A stretch of DNA of 64,000 nt from Asaia bogorensis (GCF_900465345.1 NZ_UEGO01000032.1:20747-84746), one strand, 5' to 3'. Shown: positions 1 through 7,759, counted from the stretch's first letter. The notes: generated by a model not told the origin, from the letters alone. Translations and numbers: made by a program.

Positions 1-154
1 CGGCGCGCATGGCCGCACCCATCATCTCTGGATCGAGGCCGATGATGGGCGTGCTGATGATGGCCGGGCGGTTGCCAAAGACATCCGGTCCCGCCACAGG
101 CTCGCTGAGCCTGGCCGGCTGGATCGGATTGCCCCACTGGTCGAGCAGCTTCAT
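1..154 (-). CDS. Mu gp29-like portal protein (DUF935), 5' part only
   Basis: Only the first 51 codons are in the window; the gene runs off the left edge. The start is MKLLDQWGNPI, the typical opening of DUF935 portal proteins of Mu-like phages, in which a hydrophobic-DQxGNPI segment precedes the folded portal core. The portal forms the dodecameric ring through which the terminase packages DNA into the head. Its place, two small genes after the terminase large subunit on the same strand, is where Mu gene 29 would be expected. The ATG lies five bases after the stop of the lipoprotein gene. The identification rests on a short N-terminus plus order, so the family is likely but not proven here. 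Confidence 0.7.
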   Translation of the reverse strand, partial: MKLLDQWGNPIQPARLSEPVAGPDVFGNRPAIISTPIIGLDPEMMGAAMRA

Positions 155-158
155 CGTT

Positions 159-389
159 TCAGCCTTTCGTGCAGCGTCGCATCGAGGTGCGCGCAGCGTG
201 CCAGTCGGTCAGGTAGCGACGCAGCTGCGGATAGCGATCTCTGGGAAGGGTTGCGAGTTCGGCCAGCAGTGCTTCGTCATCCTGGCGGCTATAGGCCACA
301 AGCATCGTGCAGGTTTGCAAGGGTGCGGAAGGCGTGCAGGCGCTGAGGGCAACGCATGCGCACCACAGACCCAGAAGAAGAGCGCGCAT
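159..389 (-). CDS. small lipoprotein, probable outer-membrane spanin (Rz1-like)
   Basis: 76 aa. The N-terminus is a lipoprotein signal: a hydrophobic stretch ending in the lipobox LSAC, with the lipidated cysteine at residue 18. The rest is short, hydrophilic and rich in Arg/Asp. Its ATG overlaps the stop of the preceding gene as TGATG, so the two are translationally coupled. A small membrane protein followed directly by a small lipoprotein is the layout of phage i-spanin/o-spanin pairs, which fuse inner and outer membrane at the last step of lysis. The odd point is position: the pair lies between terminase and portal rather than beside the endolysin. Function is inferred from topology and pairing, not from sequence similarity. 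Confidence 0.5.
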   Translation of the reverse strand: MRALLLGLWCACVALSACTPSAPLQTCTMLVAYSRQDDEALLAELATLPRDRYPQLRRYLTDWHAARTSMRRCTKG

Positions 390-619
390 CAGAATGTTCC
401 GTCCTGCAGGCTACGCTCCAGTGCGTCGGGGTCGGCCTGCACCTGGATCTGGGCCGCATCCATGGCGTGCTGCGTGTTGGCCGCTTGCTCGGTGTCCCGA
501 GCATCTTCCTTGGCCTCTTTTGTCGCCTGCGCGCCGCGTGCCAGGTGGATGACATAGACCCCGAAACCGAGGATGGCGGCCGCGATCGCACTGAGCGCAA
601 TGATGGATGCTGAATTCAA
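389..619 (-). CDS. small inner-membrane protein, probable inner spanin (Rz-like)
   Basis: 76 aa. One N-terminal transmembrane helix (about residues 5-26) is followed by a charged helical stretch rich in Glu, Ala and Gln (about 27-60), likely a coiled coil in the periplasm, and it ends ALERSLQDGTF. Its ATG overlaps the terminase stop. Together with the lipoprotein gene that follows (TGATG overlap) it has the two-component spanin layout: a membrane-anchored coiled coil plus a lipoprotein. Short proteins of this shape with an Asp/Leu-rich C-terminus are common next to lysis genes of alphaproteobacterial phages, but they are usually left as hypothetical. An alternative is a small structural or superinfection protein. 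Confidence 0.5.
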   Translation of the reverse strand: MNSASIIALSAIAAAILGFGVYVIHLARGAQATKEAKEDARDTEQAANTQHAMDAAQIQVQADPDALERSLQDGTF

Positions 620-2181
620 AAGACCCTCCCTCTGAGGCCAAGAGCGTCCTCACGTTGCCCCAGGCGCTCGGCCTCGATCTCGCGCTCGATCGGCCATGCA
701 TTCGGATTGACCTTCCCGTCGAGCGAACCTGGCCGGGATGGCACGCGCTCAAACGCGTATTCGATGATATCGGCGCGGCTTGCAGCATAGGCCATGCAGG
801 CTGCTACCGCCGCGTCACCGTGACGATTACCTGTCTTGCTCGCCGTGCGGCTGTCAGGGATGCGCGGCACGCCTCGCACGATCTGAATGCTGCGCAGATC
901 ATCCACGGTGTCGCGGTCTTTGGGCAGGCTGAAACTGTCGTCTTCCAGCGCCGCCTTCATTGGCGGCATGTTCTCGCGATACCAGCTCTCGGAAAGCATG
1001 ACGGCCTCGACCCGCGCACCGTAGCGTTGCACAGTGACCTCGGACAGATACTGGCCATTGCCGCGCGCATCCATCTTGCCGCCCCGAAAGCGCGGCAGGC
1101 GATCGAGCACGAAAAACAGGATCTGGCGCTGCTGGTCGAAGGGCACATTGCGCAGTTCGATCGTGAACGGCGTGCGGCGCTTCATGCCGGCATCGATCGC
1201 AAGCGGCCAGATGACAGTGAGATCGCCCGATCGCCCGAAATCCTCTCCGAAGACGTGTGGCGTGTTCTGATCGAGCGCATCGAGCAGCGGCAGGAGAGCC
1301 TCGACACACCATCTCGCGCATTCGCCTGAGCGGATCATCTCAGGCTGAAGTGCGAACTGGGCGTCACACTGCCAGCGGGCAACCCCTGCATTGCGATCCG
1401 TACGGGCTTCGAGAAGAGCGAGCGGAAGATAGGTGCCACTCGAAGGAGAGGGAATGACGTGCAGTTCCTCGTCGGCATCGTCCCCGAATTCGTCCAGAAT
1501 TTCGGCTTTCCATGCTTCTTCGCCTTCCTGCGTCCAGGTAATACCCTGTTTGGCTGCGATCTTGCGATAGAGACCCTGCGCCACCGCATCCTCGAAACTG
1601 ATGCGCATGAGGTGATATTTTTTGCGTCCCGAACGCACTTCCTCGACGAGCGAATTGAAAGGGTTTGTATCCCCCTTATGCGTCGAGAGGATGACGATTT
1701 TCGCCCCCCAGATGCGCAGGGCGAGAGCCGCCTTGATGACCGCCCTGAGATCATCCACAAACGCGGCTTCATCCAGAATAACCAGCCCCTGCTTGGACCG
1801 GAATGCGCGGGCTACAGATGGGAGCGCCAGGATCTTGTGCCCTGAAGCGAACTCGATGCGAAATGCCTTGATGGACTGTTCGGGCCTTTCATCATTGACG
1901 AACAGCTCTTCCGAAACCTCTACCGCCGCCGAAAGCAGGATCTTCGCGTGATCCGCGCAATCATCGATAAATTGCCGGGTCATCTCCTTTTCATAGCCCA
2001 TGTAGAAGACATCCATTCCGCCCCCTGAAGGCGCGGACGCTGCTACAGTAACCGCCAGCCAGCTGAGCACCCATGAGATACCGATACGGCGCGATTTCTC
2101 GATGACCGTGATGTTGTGCGACAGCACTTCCTCGATCACTCGGGACTGATAGGGCAGCAGAGGGGAGTTTTCTGGCTTCAC
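616..2181 (-). CDS. terminase large subunit (Mu gp28-like ATPase/nuclease)
   Basis: 521 aa, the motor that drives DNA into the prohead and cuts it after headful packaging. The N-terminal ATPase carries a deviant Walker A, EKSRRIGISW (residues 28-37), a Walker B, VILDEAAF (134-141, acidic pair D137/E138), and the coupling motif ILSTHKG (164-170). The C-terminal RNase H-like nuclease begins around GEDFGRSGD (312-320), where D314 is a likely metal ligand. The order of packaging genes matches Mu 26-27-28-29. It overlaps the stop of the DUF3486 gene by four bases, indicating coupled translation. Family assignment is strong. Confidence 0.9.
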   Translation of the reverse strand: MKPENSPLLPYQSRVIEEVLSHNITVIEKSRRIGISWVLSWLAVTVAASAPSGGGMDVFYMGYEKEMTRQFIDDCADHAKILLSAAVEVSEELFVNDERPEQSIKAFRIEFASGHKILALPSVARAFRSKQGLVILDEAAFVDDLRAVIKAALALRIWGAKIVILSTHKGDTNPFNSLVEEVRSGRKKYHLMRISFEDAVAQGLYRKIAAKQGITWTQEGEEAWKAEILDEFGDDADEELHVIPSPSSGTYLPLALLEARTDRNAGVARWQCDAQFALQPEMIRSGECARWCVEALLPLLDALDQNTPHVFGEDFGRSGDLTVIWPLAIDAGMKRRTPFTIELRNVPFDQQRQILFFVLDRLPRFRGGKMDARGNGQYLSEVTVQRYGARVEAVMLSESWYRENMPPMKAALEDDSFSLPKDRDTVDDLRSIQIVRGVPRIPDSRTASKTGNRHGDAAVAACMAYAASRADIIEYAFERVPSRPGSLDGKVNPNAWPIEREIEAERLGQREDALGLRGRVF

Positions 2182-2825
2182 TTCGACGTTCCCAGAATTT
2201 GCTGTCGGATGAACGCCATGTTCTCGGCGCTGAAACCTTTCTCGCGTGCGACAGCGGCCAGGCCCGCTTCAGCCTGTTTCTTGAAGCGCGCTTCTACCCT
2301 GGCTTCGATCTTCGCCGTGTATTCCGCATCCGCCTTGGCTGATTTGGTCAGGTGATCCATGGCTTTTGCGAGAAGCATGATGCCCTCGGGGCTGCCGTTC
2401 AGAGCTGCCTTGCCGTCCTCATCGATCTCACCGTCCCCGTTCTGGGCGAGAAAGAGTTCAGTGATCGTGGTGTGCAGCAGCTCGATATTGAGCTGGGCCG
2501 CGCGTGACGCCGGCTCATCGCCCAGCTGGCGCACCAGAGCTTCGGCGATATTGCGGGAATGCCGCAGCTTGGCTCCCAGCCTCTCCATACCCTTGACGTG
2601 CCGCCCAAGGGTCGAGCGGCTGATCGTAACGACATCGAGCTCCCGCAACGCTGCGAGGATCTCGTCGATCGTGTAGCCCTCACCGCGCAGGCGGCCGATC
2701 TCGTCACGGATCTCCAAAGGGAGCTTGTCCACAGAGGAAGGTCGGCTTGCGGTATAGCCCGTGCGTCTTTTCGGCTTAGGCGCACCGTCGCCCTTCGGTT
2801 TGGGTGGTTGTGGCCGCTTCGCCAT
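2178..2825 (-). CDS. DUF3486 protein (Mu gp27-like, probable terminase small subunit)
   Basis: 215 aa. A basic, proline-rich N-terminus (residues 1-30) is followed by a helix-turn-helix-like segment containing RPSSVDKLPLEIRD, the hallmark of DUF3486, then the region YTIDEILAALREL...SRSTLGRHV, which reads as a DNA-binding HTH. The C-terminal part (about 160-215) is helical and charged. In Mu the equivalent gp27 precedes the large terminase and is thought to be the DNA-recognition subunit. Here the same order holds, with a 4-bp overlap into the large subunit. The small-subunit role is established by position and family; direct proof is limited. Confidence 0.82.
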   Translation of the reverse strand: MAKRPQPPKPKGDGAPKPKRRTGYTASRPSSVDKLPLEIRDEIGRLRGEGYTIDEILAALRELDVVTISRSTLGRHVKGMERLGAKLRHSRNIAEALVRQLGDEPASRAAQLNIELLHTTITELFLAQNGDGEIDEDGKAALNGSPEGIMLLAKAMDHLTKSAKADAEYTAKIEARVEARFKKQAEAGLAAVAREKGFSAENMAFIRQQILGTSK

Positions 2826-2828
2826 GGG

Positions 2829-3140
2829 TCAGAGCGGCTTGCGCGCGGCGACGCCGTGGACGACGCGCACGCAGTCACGGACTTCCAGCCCTTCAGCAGT
2901 GAGGGTCACGACCCAGAGCTCGCCACCAGTGGGGCGCGCCAGCTTCTCGATCTGCACGCAAGAGGCGCGCTCCAAGAGCAGAAGATCGTTTCGCAGATCC
3001 TCAGCATTCACGGGACGCCCCATGCCGTGGATCATGCGCAGGATCAGCTGCTCATTGAGCGTGCGGGTCTCCATCTGCGCAACCGCGTCCAGGACGAACC
3101 AGCGACGATCTTCTTCGAGGGCACGTTTAACGGCGTTCAT
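2829..3140 (-). CDS. Mu gp26-like winged-helix phage protein
   Basis: 103 aa from the chosen start MNAVKRALEED; an upstream start at 3200 is possible, but the chosen ATG overlaps the stop of the preceding gene as ATGA, the pattern used throughout this operon. The protein reads as a winged helix: helices covering RWFVLDAVAQM and NEQLILRMIH, a recognition helix around NAEDLRNDLLLLERA, and a beta wing GGELWVVTLTAEGLEVRD. Small ArsR-like winged-helix proteins at this position are standard in Mu-like phages (gp26). Role unknown, possibly DNA binding during packaging. Confidence 0.65.
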   Translation of the reverse strand: MNAVKRALEEDRRWFVLDAVAQMETRTLNEQLILRMIHGMGRPVNAEDLRNDLLLLERASCVQIEKLARPTGGELWVVTLTAEGLEVRDCVRVVHGVAARKPL

Positions 3141-3523
3141 GAAACGTCTTTCTTTTCCATATGACCTCGGACGATCACCACCACGAGGTCGCTGTAGCAT
3201 TTGAGGTTGTGGGTCAGCCCCTCGATCGCGCGGGCGGTGCGATCGTCGGAATCCCGCCGCGCCTGAAATTCCTGCTCGAAAAGCCGGTCACGCTTCGCCA
3301 TTTCTTCAGTGATGCGATCATTCTGCTCGATCACGCGGCGCTCGAAATGCTCAATGCGGCGACGGTTACCGAACACGACGACATTGGCGACGATCGAGAA
3401 GCCGATCGCCAAAAGGGCGAAAGTAAGGAGAATGATCACGAGTGTCGGACTGCTCGCTGCCCCCGCAGCAGCACCCGCCGCAGCGGCCTGAACGACTGAT
3501 CCGGCGGGCGTCTGAGGGGTCAT
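3137..3523 (-). CDS. membrane-anchored coiled-coil phage protein (DUF2730-like, Mu gp25)
   Basis: 128 aa. An alanine-rich N-terminus leads into one strong transmembrane helix (about residues 28-50, PTLVIILLTFALLAIGFSIV), followed by a long charged helix with heptad-like spacing (about 52-100, NRRRIEHFERRVIEQNDRI onward) predicted to form a coiled coil. This architecture and the position just before gp26/gp27 homologues match DUF2730 proteins of Mu-like phages, whose function is unknown. The stop overlaps the start of the gp26-like gene. It might alternatively assist lysis, since it lies close to the endolysin. Confidence 0.6.
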   Translation of the reverse strand: MTPQTPAGSVVQAAAAGAAAGAASSPTLVIILLTFALLAIGFSIVANVVVFGNRRRIEHFERRVIEQNDRITEEMAKRDRLFEQEFQARRDSDDRTARAIEGLTHNLKCYSDLVVVIVRGHMEKKDVS

Positions 3524-3538
3524 CTATCGATCTGACCG

Positions 3539-3922
3539 TCAGGCGGTCGGAGTAGCGGGCGAAGGAGAGTCAGAGCTGGTCAAACGGGCATTCGGAAAGA
3601 AGCCAGTCGCCAGATCGAAGATCGCGGCCTTCAGATGCGTCTGAACGACAGCAAGGTCGGGGATCACGATCCCGGCGTCTTTCGCGAGACCCAGGAATTC
3701 ATTCTGCGCCTCGACATAGACCGGATTGTCGTCGCGGAACTTGTTGTAGCTCTCAGCCAGCTGGTCGATGCCACCGTCGATTTTGGTGATGGCGCTTCGA
3801 ACGGCGGTCTGGGCGATGTCCTGGTATTTCGTGGCCTTGCCCGCGATGATCGAGCCCAGAAGAGGCTGCGCCACGGAAAGGATGGTCGAGGAAAGCGACG
3901 AGAGAAGAGATTTCCAGTTCAT
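3539..3922 (-). CDS. phage protein of unknown function next to endolysin (possible holin)
   Basis: 127 aa, not recognised. The N-terminal 30 residues are hydrophobic and Ser/Leu-rich (WKSLLSSLSSTILSV, then AQPLLGSIIAG), possibly one membrane segment. The middle is hydrophilic and helical, and the tail is Ser/Pro/Thr-rich. It lies about 85 bp downstream of the endolysin and 15 bp upstream of the membrane coiled-coil gene, so a holin or lysis accessory is the natural guess, but it lacks the two or three clear transmembrane helices of most holins. A minor structural protein is an equally fair alternative. Confidence 0.45.
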   Translation of the reverse strand: MNWKSLLSSLSSTILSVAQPLLGSIIAGKATKYQDIAQTAVRSAITKIDGGIDQLAESYNKFRDDNPVYVEAQNEFLGLAKDAGIVIPDLAVVQTHLKAAIFDLATGFFPNARLTSSDSPSPATPTA

Positions 3923-4007
3923 GGAAGGGCTCCGGGGATTTTATCAGCGCGCCGTCCACGCCTATCAATCAAATCCATGCCGCCACGCGTCCGCGACGGT
4001 ATGACCG

Positions 4008-4715
4008 TCACGCGATCGCGCGTTGGGGTTCGAGGAGTTCAAGAGCGCGTGTCAGACGGGCATCGAGCCGCGTCAGCCAGCCAGAACCGAAAATGTTGAA
4101 GCTCTCAAAACTGCGATAGGCCAGTTCCTGACGACCAGCCAGGGCATAGACAACCATGCGCATCACCGCCCCCTGCTGCACCACAGCGTCGAGCGTTACC
4201 GGGCCGATCTTGCCGTCCGGCGTGACGCCGAGATCTTTCTGCAGGCGCTCGGCATAAGGGGCACGCATCCAGGGCGCGAGCGTCTGGGGCGTTACTGCCG
4301 CAAGGGCCGCGAGCGTTTCAGGGCCGATATTGCCGTCGATCTCATCCTTGAGCATGCCAATGATCTGCTGAAGCTGATTGGATGCGCGACGCACGCCGGA
4401 ATTGAAGCAGAAATCGGCGAGCATCAGATCGATGCCGCCCGGCAGATCGTCGCCCGCGACCGGACGCCAGTAGAGCGCCGAATAAATGGCGCGGAATGTG
4501 GCGTCGGAGATCGTTTTCATGGTTTCGGCCGTGACGAGCTTGGCGTCACCGCACCACTGGACCATGACGGGCGCGGAAATCCCACGCATCGTGCCGACCA
4601 AGCGACCGACACGCAGCTGCCCACTCGTCCAGTTCCCGGCATCACTGGGCGATGCTTGATAAAGCCCCTCGCAGGAGGAGGTGAACTGGGCGATGAGGGG
4701 GAAGTTGTTTCGCAT
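4008..4715 (-). CDS. endolysin, GH108 N-acetylmuramidase with peptidoglycan-binding motifs
   Basis: 235 aa. The N-terminus carries the GH108 catalytic Glu as E16 in SSCEGLYQ, followed by the family's Asp/Gly-rich loop and the segment IYSALYWRPVAGDDLP (about 77-92) that matches the GH108 core (IYxxxYWxP...GDxLP). The next part, DFCFNSGVRRASNQLQ, then shows DGNIGPETL (127-135), typical of the fused PG_binding_3 domain. A second copy of that motif, DGKIGPVTL (167-175), suggests a duplicated binding unit. The enzyme would cut the glycan backbone at lysis. No signal peptide is evident, so a holin is needed for export. It follows the C-like activator gene, as lys follows C in Mu. Confidence 0.82.
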   Translation of the reverse strand: MRNNFPLIAQFTSSCEGLYQASPSDAGNWTSGQLRVGRLVGTMRGISAPVMVQWCGDAKLVTAETMKTISDATFRAIYSALYWRPVAGDDLPGGIDLMLADFCFNSGVRRASNQLQQIIGMLKDEIDGNIGPETLAALAAVTPQTLAPWMRAPYAERLQKDLGVTPDGKIGPVTLDAVVQQGAVMRMVVYALAGRQELAYRSFESFNIFGSGWLTRLDARLTRALELLEPQRAIA

Positions 4716-4778
4716 GCCCCCGTTTTATGGGGGGGCGAGATCATGGGAGAGGCTGAAGGATTTCAGCACGTCTACCCG

Positions 4779-5159
4779 TCAGAACAGGTCAGGCTGCCTT
4801 GCATCCACCAAACGCGGGCGGATTGCCTTTTGCCCATTATAGGGCTTTTTCAAAGAAAGAAAGACAGCGCGGTTAGAGACGCCCGCACGGGCGGCAATAT
4901 CATTGCTGGAGAGGCCAAGCGCGAGGTAGCACCTGATGCGCCAATCCCTGCACGTGGGCACATGCCATTCCGTGCCGCCATATTCCTTGCACAGAGCGCG
5001 GGCGATATCCTCGCCATACAGAAGCTCTATCCGGCTTCCTTCTGCCCGATAGGGCACCTTCAGCCGCTGCCCTGCCGTTTGCTCGATGAACGTCAAGGCG
5101 ATGTCATCGCCAACGGCACGTGCAAGGAACTCGATCTGGGCAGGAGCAGGAACGGTCAT
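4779..5159 (-). CDS. Mor/C-family transcription activator (late-gene regulator candidate)
   Basis: 126 aa. Residues about 50-108 fit the Mor/C family: EDIARALCKEYGG, then WHVPTCRDWRIRCYLALG, then the helix-turn-helix SSNDIAARAGVSNRAVFLSLKK. In Mu, Mor turns on middle transcription and C turns on the late operons, starting with lys. This gene sits immediately upstream of the endolysin with a 63-bp gap, the exact place of Mu C, so I infer that it drives the late promoter in or near that gap. The N-terminal 45 residues would be the dimerisation part. No second Mor/C homologue was seen between B and this gene, so one protein may serve both steps. Confidence 0.7.
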   Translation of the reverse strand: MTVPAPAQIEFLARAVGDDIALTFIEQTAGQRLKVPYRAEGSRIELLYGEDIARALCKEYGGTEWHVPTCRDWRIRCYLALGLSSNDIAARAGVSNRAVFLSLKKPYNGQKAIRPRLVDARQPDLF

Positions 5160-5404
5160 CAGCGCACCTTCAAAGCTTCATAAAAATTCTTGGCGTGTGC
5201 GCTGCATGCATCCTGCGACACTTCGCCATGCTCAGCCATAACGGTGAGGATGGCCTGCATTTCACCAATCCTGATTTCGAGTGTGCCACGATTGTCGTCC
5301 AGCCCTGATGCCAGGGCCGCACTTATCCGGCGCCTGAGAGCCAGCGTGGCCATTTCGAGGGTTTCGAGATGCGCGCGTTCGATCCGAGTAAGGGTCTCGC
5401 TCAT
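5159..5404 (-). CDS. small phage protein, unknown
   Basis: 81 aa, not recognised. It is almost wholly helical by appearance, with a charged N-terminal half (TRIERAHLETLEMATLALRR) and no cysteine pairs, signal or membrane segment. Its stop abuts the start of the C-like activator and its start overlaps the end of the next upstream gene, so it belongs to the same transcript. It is supported by tight packing in the operon rather than by homology. Confidence 0.5.
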   Translation of the reverse strand: MSETLTRIERAHLETLEMATLALRRRISAALASGLDDNRGTLEIRIGEMQAILTVMAEHGEVSQDACSAHAKNFYEALKVR

Positions 5405-5769
5405 GGGTGCATTGCCCTAAGACGACGGACAATTTCCGCGATGCGCTCAGCCTTATCATGCGCCTCGACGGCACCGAAGTTCCACGAGCTGCCCGTGCCC
5501 CGGCAGGCGCCGAGCGCGTATGATGCAACGCAGAGCACAGCGTCCAGCCCCTCAGCAACATCCGCTTCTAGTTCTCGGATGCGCACCTCCAGGGCATGGA
5601 TTCTCTGTTCTGTTACGCGCCGATCATGGAGCGACTTGCGCCTCACCACATGAGTCTCACTCGTGCCCATAAGCTGTTTTGGTGTCGGCCGCGATCCGTC
5701 CGGCCTTCCGCCCTGACCACTGATTAGCCAAAAGGCACGCCTGTCGCGTCTGCGCTTGAAGAACATCAT
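5401..5769 (-). CDS. phage protein with coiled coil, unknown
   Basis: 122 aa from MMFFKRRRDRRAFW. This start was chosen because it overlaps the GemA-like gene's stop as ATGA; a longer reading to 5940 would overlap that gene heavily. The N-terminus is very basic. Residues about 45-75 (RRVTEQRIHALEVRIRELEADVAEG) form a short coiled coil, followed by a small hydrophobic stretch VLCVASYALGACRGTGSSWNFG. Not recognised; no catalytic motif seen. Confidence 0.5.
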   Translation of the reverse strand: MMFFKRRRDRRAFWLISGQGGRPDGSRPTPKQLMGTSETHVVRRKSLHDRRVTEQRIHALEVRIRELEADVAEGLDAVLCVASYALGACRGTGSSWNFGAVEAHDKAERIAEIVRRLRAMHP

Positions 5770-6242
5770 GCCTGCTTTTCCTTTTCGCGACGGAGCCAAT
5801 CCTTCAGCCCCTCGATCACTCTGGTCGCTTGCGCAGCGTCCAGGAATTCGGGAGCAGATACGCCTTGAGGGTTGGCAGCGGTCTTTGTCTGGCGTTGAAC
5901 GAAAGAGCGAAGGGCAGCCAGCTTGTCCGAGGAACGGCAATACGGTTCGAGATCACCCCATATACCATAGATCATGCGCACCTGCCCCTTGATGCTTTCA
6001 GGGGTACGGCGCTTTCCCGGCTTCGGCTTCCAGCCCAGGCGTTTGAACTCCGCTAAGACCGCTTCAAGACCGGATATAGACATGTCCTTGGCGTGATAGG
6101 AGCCGCCCACACGCTGGAGGATGTCCCGATAGCTATCTTCGTCAAGGCCAAGTTCCTTCTGGGCGATGTGCAACTTGGCGTAAATCACGTTCCGGCCGGG
6201 ATTGGCCGAAACGTGCTGCACGAAATGAGGGCGGCGGGTCAT
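5766..6242 (-). CDS. GemA-like regulatory protein (Mu gp16, DUF1018)
   Basis: 158 aa. It contains the DUF1018 core: IYAKLHIAQKELGLDEDSYRDIL near the N-terminus (residues 20-42), then SISGLEAVLAEFKRLGW, and later QVRMIYGIWGDL with the helical C-terminus APEFLDAAQATRVIEGLKDWL. In Mu, GemA affects host gene expression and replication/supercoiling during early lytic growth. It is in the expected middle-region position between the early genes and the late activator. Family assignment is firm; the biochemical role is poorly defined even in Mu. Confidence 0.85.
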   Translation of the reverse strand: MTRRPHFVQHVSANPGRNVIYAKLHIAQKELGLDEDSYRDILQRVGGSYHAKDMSISGLEAVLAEFKRLGWKPKPGKRRTPESIKGQVRMIYGIWGDLEPYCRSSDKLAALRSFVQRQTKTAANPQGVSAPEFLDAAQATRVIEGLKDWLRREKEKQA

Positions 6243-6544
6243 GTCGGATCTCCCGGATGATCGCCGCCAGGCGAAAGCGTCTCAGGCAATGGGCCATCCG
6301 CTGGGGTCGCGCTCATGAGCGACATGACGCAGATAGGCGCATCGTGATCGATACGGCCGATCGCGCAGGCGGCCTCAATTGGCGATGCGCCGGATTTGAC
6401 CATTTCCGTGATGAGTTCGGAGGTTTGCGCTAAACGCGCATTCGCGGCGTTCACGGCGAGCAGAATCACAGTCCCGCCGAATGCAACAAATGCCACGGTC
6501 GCCACAGTGGATGAAAATTCTGAGATCTTGTCGAAAACGCTCAT
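6239..6544 (-). CDS. small membrane protein of the early/middle region, unknown
   Basis: 101 aa. A single transmembrane helix (about residues 12-33, STVATVAFVAFGGTVILLAV) follows a short cytoplasmic N-terminus. The remainder contains KSGASPIEAACAI and a proline-rich tail. Its stop overlaps the GemA-like start. Not recognised. A small membrane protein expressed early could act in superinfection exclusion, but nothing here demonstrates that. Confidence 0.5.
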   Translation of the reverse strand: MSVFDKISEFSSTVATVAFVAFGGTVILLAVNAANARLAQTSELITEMVKSGASPIEAACAIGRIDHDAPICVMSLMSATPADGPLPETLSPGGDHPGDPT

Positions 6545-6553
6545 AATACGCCC

Positions 6554-7177
6554 TCAAACCCTTGAGAAATCGACGACGAGCTGTTCACGCTGGTGATCCA
6601 GATCGGGGCGGACATGGCACGTGACGGCGGACTTGGAGGAAATCACAACCAGAGAGTCCTCCAGAGCACGTCTCGCTTCCGGCCATTGCGGGTGATCGAT
6701 CACCATCGATTTCAGCTTCAGGATTGAACCGACATTCGGCTGGCCGGTTCTTTTGTCCGTGTCGAACGCCCGCATGACGATTGCGCGCAGATCCCCACTC
6801 GCCTGCTCGGTCAGATCATCCAGGATCTTGCCAATCAGTGCCTGGGCAATCGTGATCTCAGGAGTGACACGATAATAATCCCGCTCCTCGAGCTTAATCT
6901 CGGTATGGGCGTCATAGGTGCGGATCGTCATACCGCCCCGCGTTCCGCCGGAGCGCAAGCCGTATTCCTGCGCGAGCAGATCACGGTATGCCTGCATTTC
7001 CTCGAAGATCTGCTTCTTCTTGTCCTTGGTGAATTCAGCGAGCTCACGGAAATGGTCCCGGATCTTCTCGGCCACTTCGTGCTGGAGCACCGTGGAAGCA
7101 CGGATGCAGTTGACTGGAACCTGACGCCCCGAGGCATCCGGGATCGTTTTGACGGGGGCTTTGTTGAGCGTGTTCAT
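6554..7177 (-). CDS. DUF3164 protein of Mu-like phages
   Basis: 207 aa from MNTLNKAPVKTIPDASGRQVP; an upstream start at M75 of the longer frame is possible. It shows the DUF3164 pattern: a start GRQVPVNCIRAS, a long charged helix KIRDHFRELAEFTKDKKKQIF, a central YDAHTEIKLEERDYYRVTPEI, and a C-terminal DKRTGQPNVGSILKLKSM. The family is found in the early region of many Mu-like prophages, with unknown function. The repeated Lys/Glu helices and mixed sheet suggest a nucleic-acid-associated or Sak/Gam-like accessory, but this is inference. Confidence 0.8.
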   Translation of the reverse strand: MNTLNKAPVKTIPDASGRQVPVNCIRASTVLQHEVAEKIRDHFRELAEFTKDKKKQIFEEMQAYRDLLAQEYGLRSGGTRGGMTIRTYDAHTEIKLEERDYYRVTPEITIAQALIGKILDDLTEQASGDLRAIVMRAFDTDKRTGQPNVGSILKLKSMVIDHPQWPEARRALEDSLVVISSKSAVTCHVRPDLDHQREQLVVDFSRV

Positions 7178-7193
7178 GATGGGAATTCCTTGT

Positions 7194-7484
7194 TTAGTGA
7201 CGGGTGGCATTGTGGTGGTCATCGGTATAAGGGGATGCCCATTGAGCGGCCGCAGCAACGGTGAAGACGAGCGCAACGGAGGCGGCAGCGATATTGAGTG
7301 AGGCCTCGATTGCCTCGCGGTCGGCGAGCGCTGTTGATCCGGCCAGATCGCGCAGCCTGCTGATCTCCGGGGCCAGCGCGTCGATGAGCGCCACAACAGG
7401 CTTTTGCTGACCAGCGATCTGACGGCATCGCGTCTCGATCTCATCGAGCCACGGCGCCGGATCGATCAGAACATGCCCGCTCAT
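7194..7484 (-). CDS. small early phage protein, unknown (hydrophobic C-terminus)
   Basis: 96 aa from MSGHVLIDPAPW, whose ATG overlaps the stop of the previous gene (ATGA). The N-terminal two thirds are helical and soluble (EIETRCRQIAGQQ and onwards); the C-terminal part contains an alanine/valine-rich stretch (ASLNIAAASVALVFTVAAAAQW) that could be a membrane helix. Not recognised. Part of the cassette of short coupled genes between B and the DUF3164 gene. Confidence 0.45.
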   Translation of the reverse strand: MSGHVLIDPAPWLDEIETRCRQIAGQQKPVVALIDALAPEISRLRDLAGSTALADREAIEASLNIAAASVALVFTVAAAAQWASPYTDDHHNATRH

Positions 7485-7759
7485 ATCCAAAGCCCTCCCA
7501 CTACTGTTTTGATGGGGGTGCTTGCCGGCACGGATGAGAGGAACGAGACAACAATCCGTGCTTGTTCCTGATCACCCTGATTGCGTTTGATCATGGCGCG
7601 GATACGGTCTGCCGTTTCCATGGCAGACCGACCCGGCGGCTGCTTCACGAGCGTCGAGATGGCGTGCTTGCGCAGGAGTTCAGACACGTCGTCTTGCGCG
7701 AATGACGTGCCGCTGCATGCCTTTTTCCAGAGCTGGAGAAAGTCAGTCTTTCCGCTCAT
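7481..7759 (-). CDS. small early phage protein, unknown
   Basis: 92 aa, soluble, with helical segments DFLQLWKKACSG, DDVSELLRKHAIS and METADRIRAMIKRNQGDQEQAR, and a short hydrophobic end. No motif recognised. Both ends overlap neighbours by four bases, consistent with translational coupling in the early operon. Confidence 0.45.
   Translation of the reverse strand: MSGKTDFLQLWKKACSGTSFAQDDVSELLRKHAISTLVKQPPGRSAMETADRIRAMIKRNQGDQEQARIVVSFLSSVPASTPIKTVVGGLWI

Noticed and set aside
616..1329. 240-aa plus-strand frame opposite the terminase gene
   Set aside because: Mirror of the high-GC terminase gene; no family features and no ribosome site.
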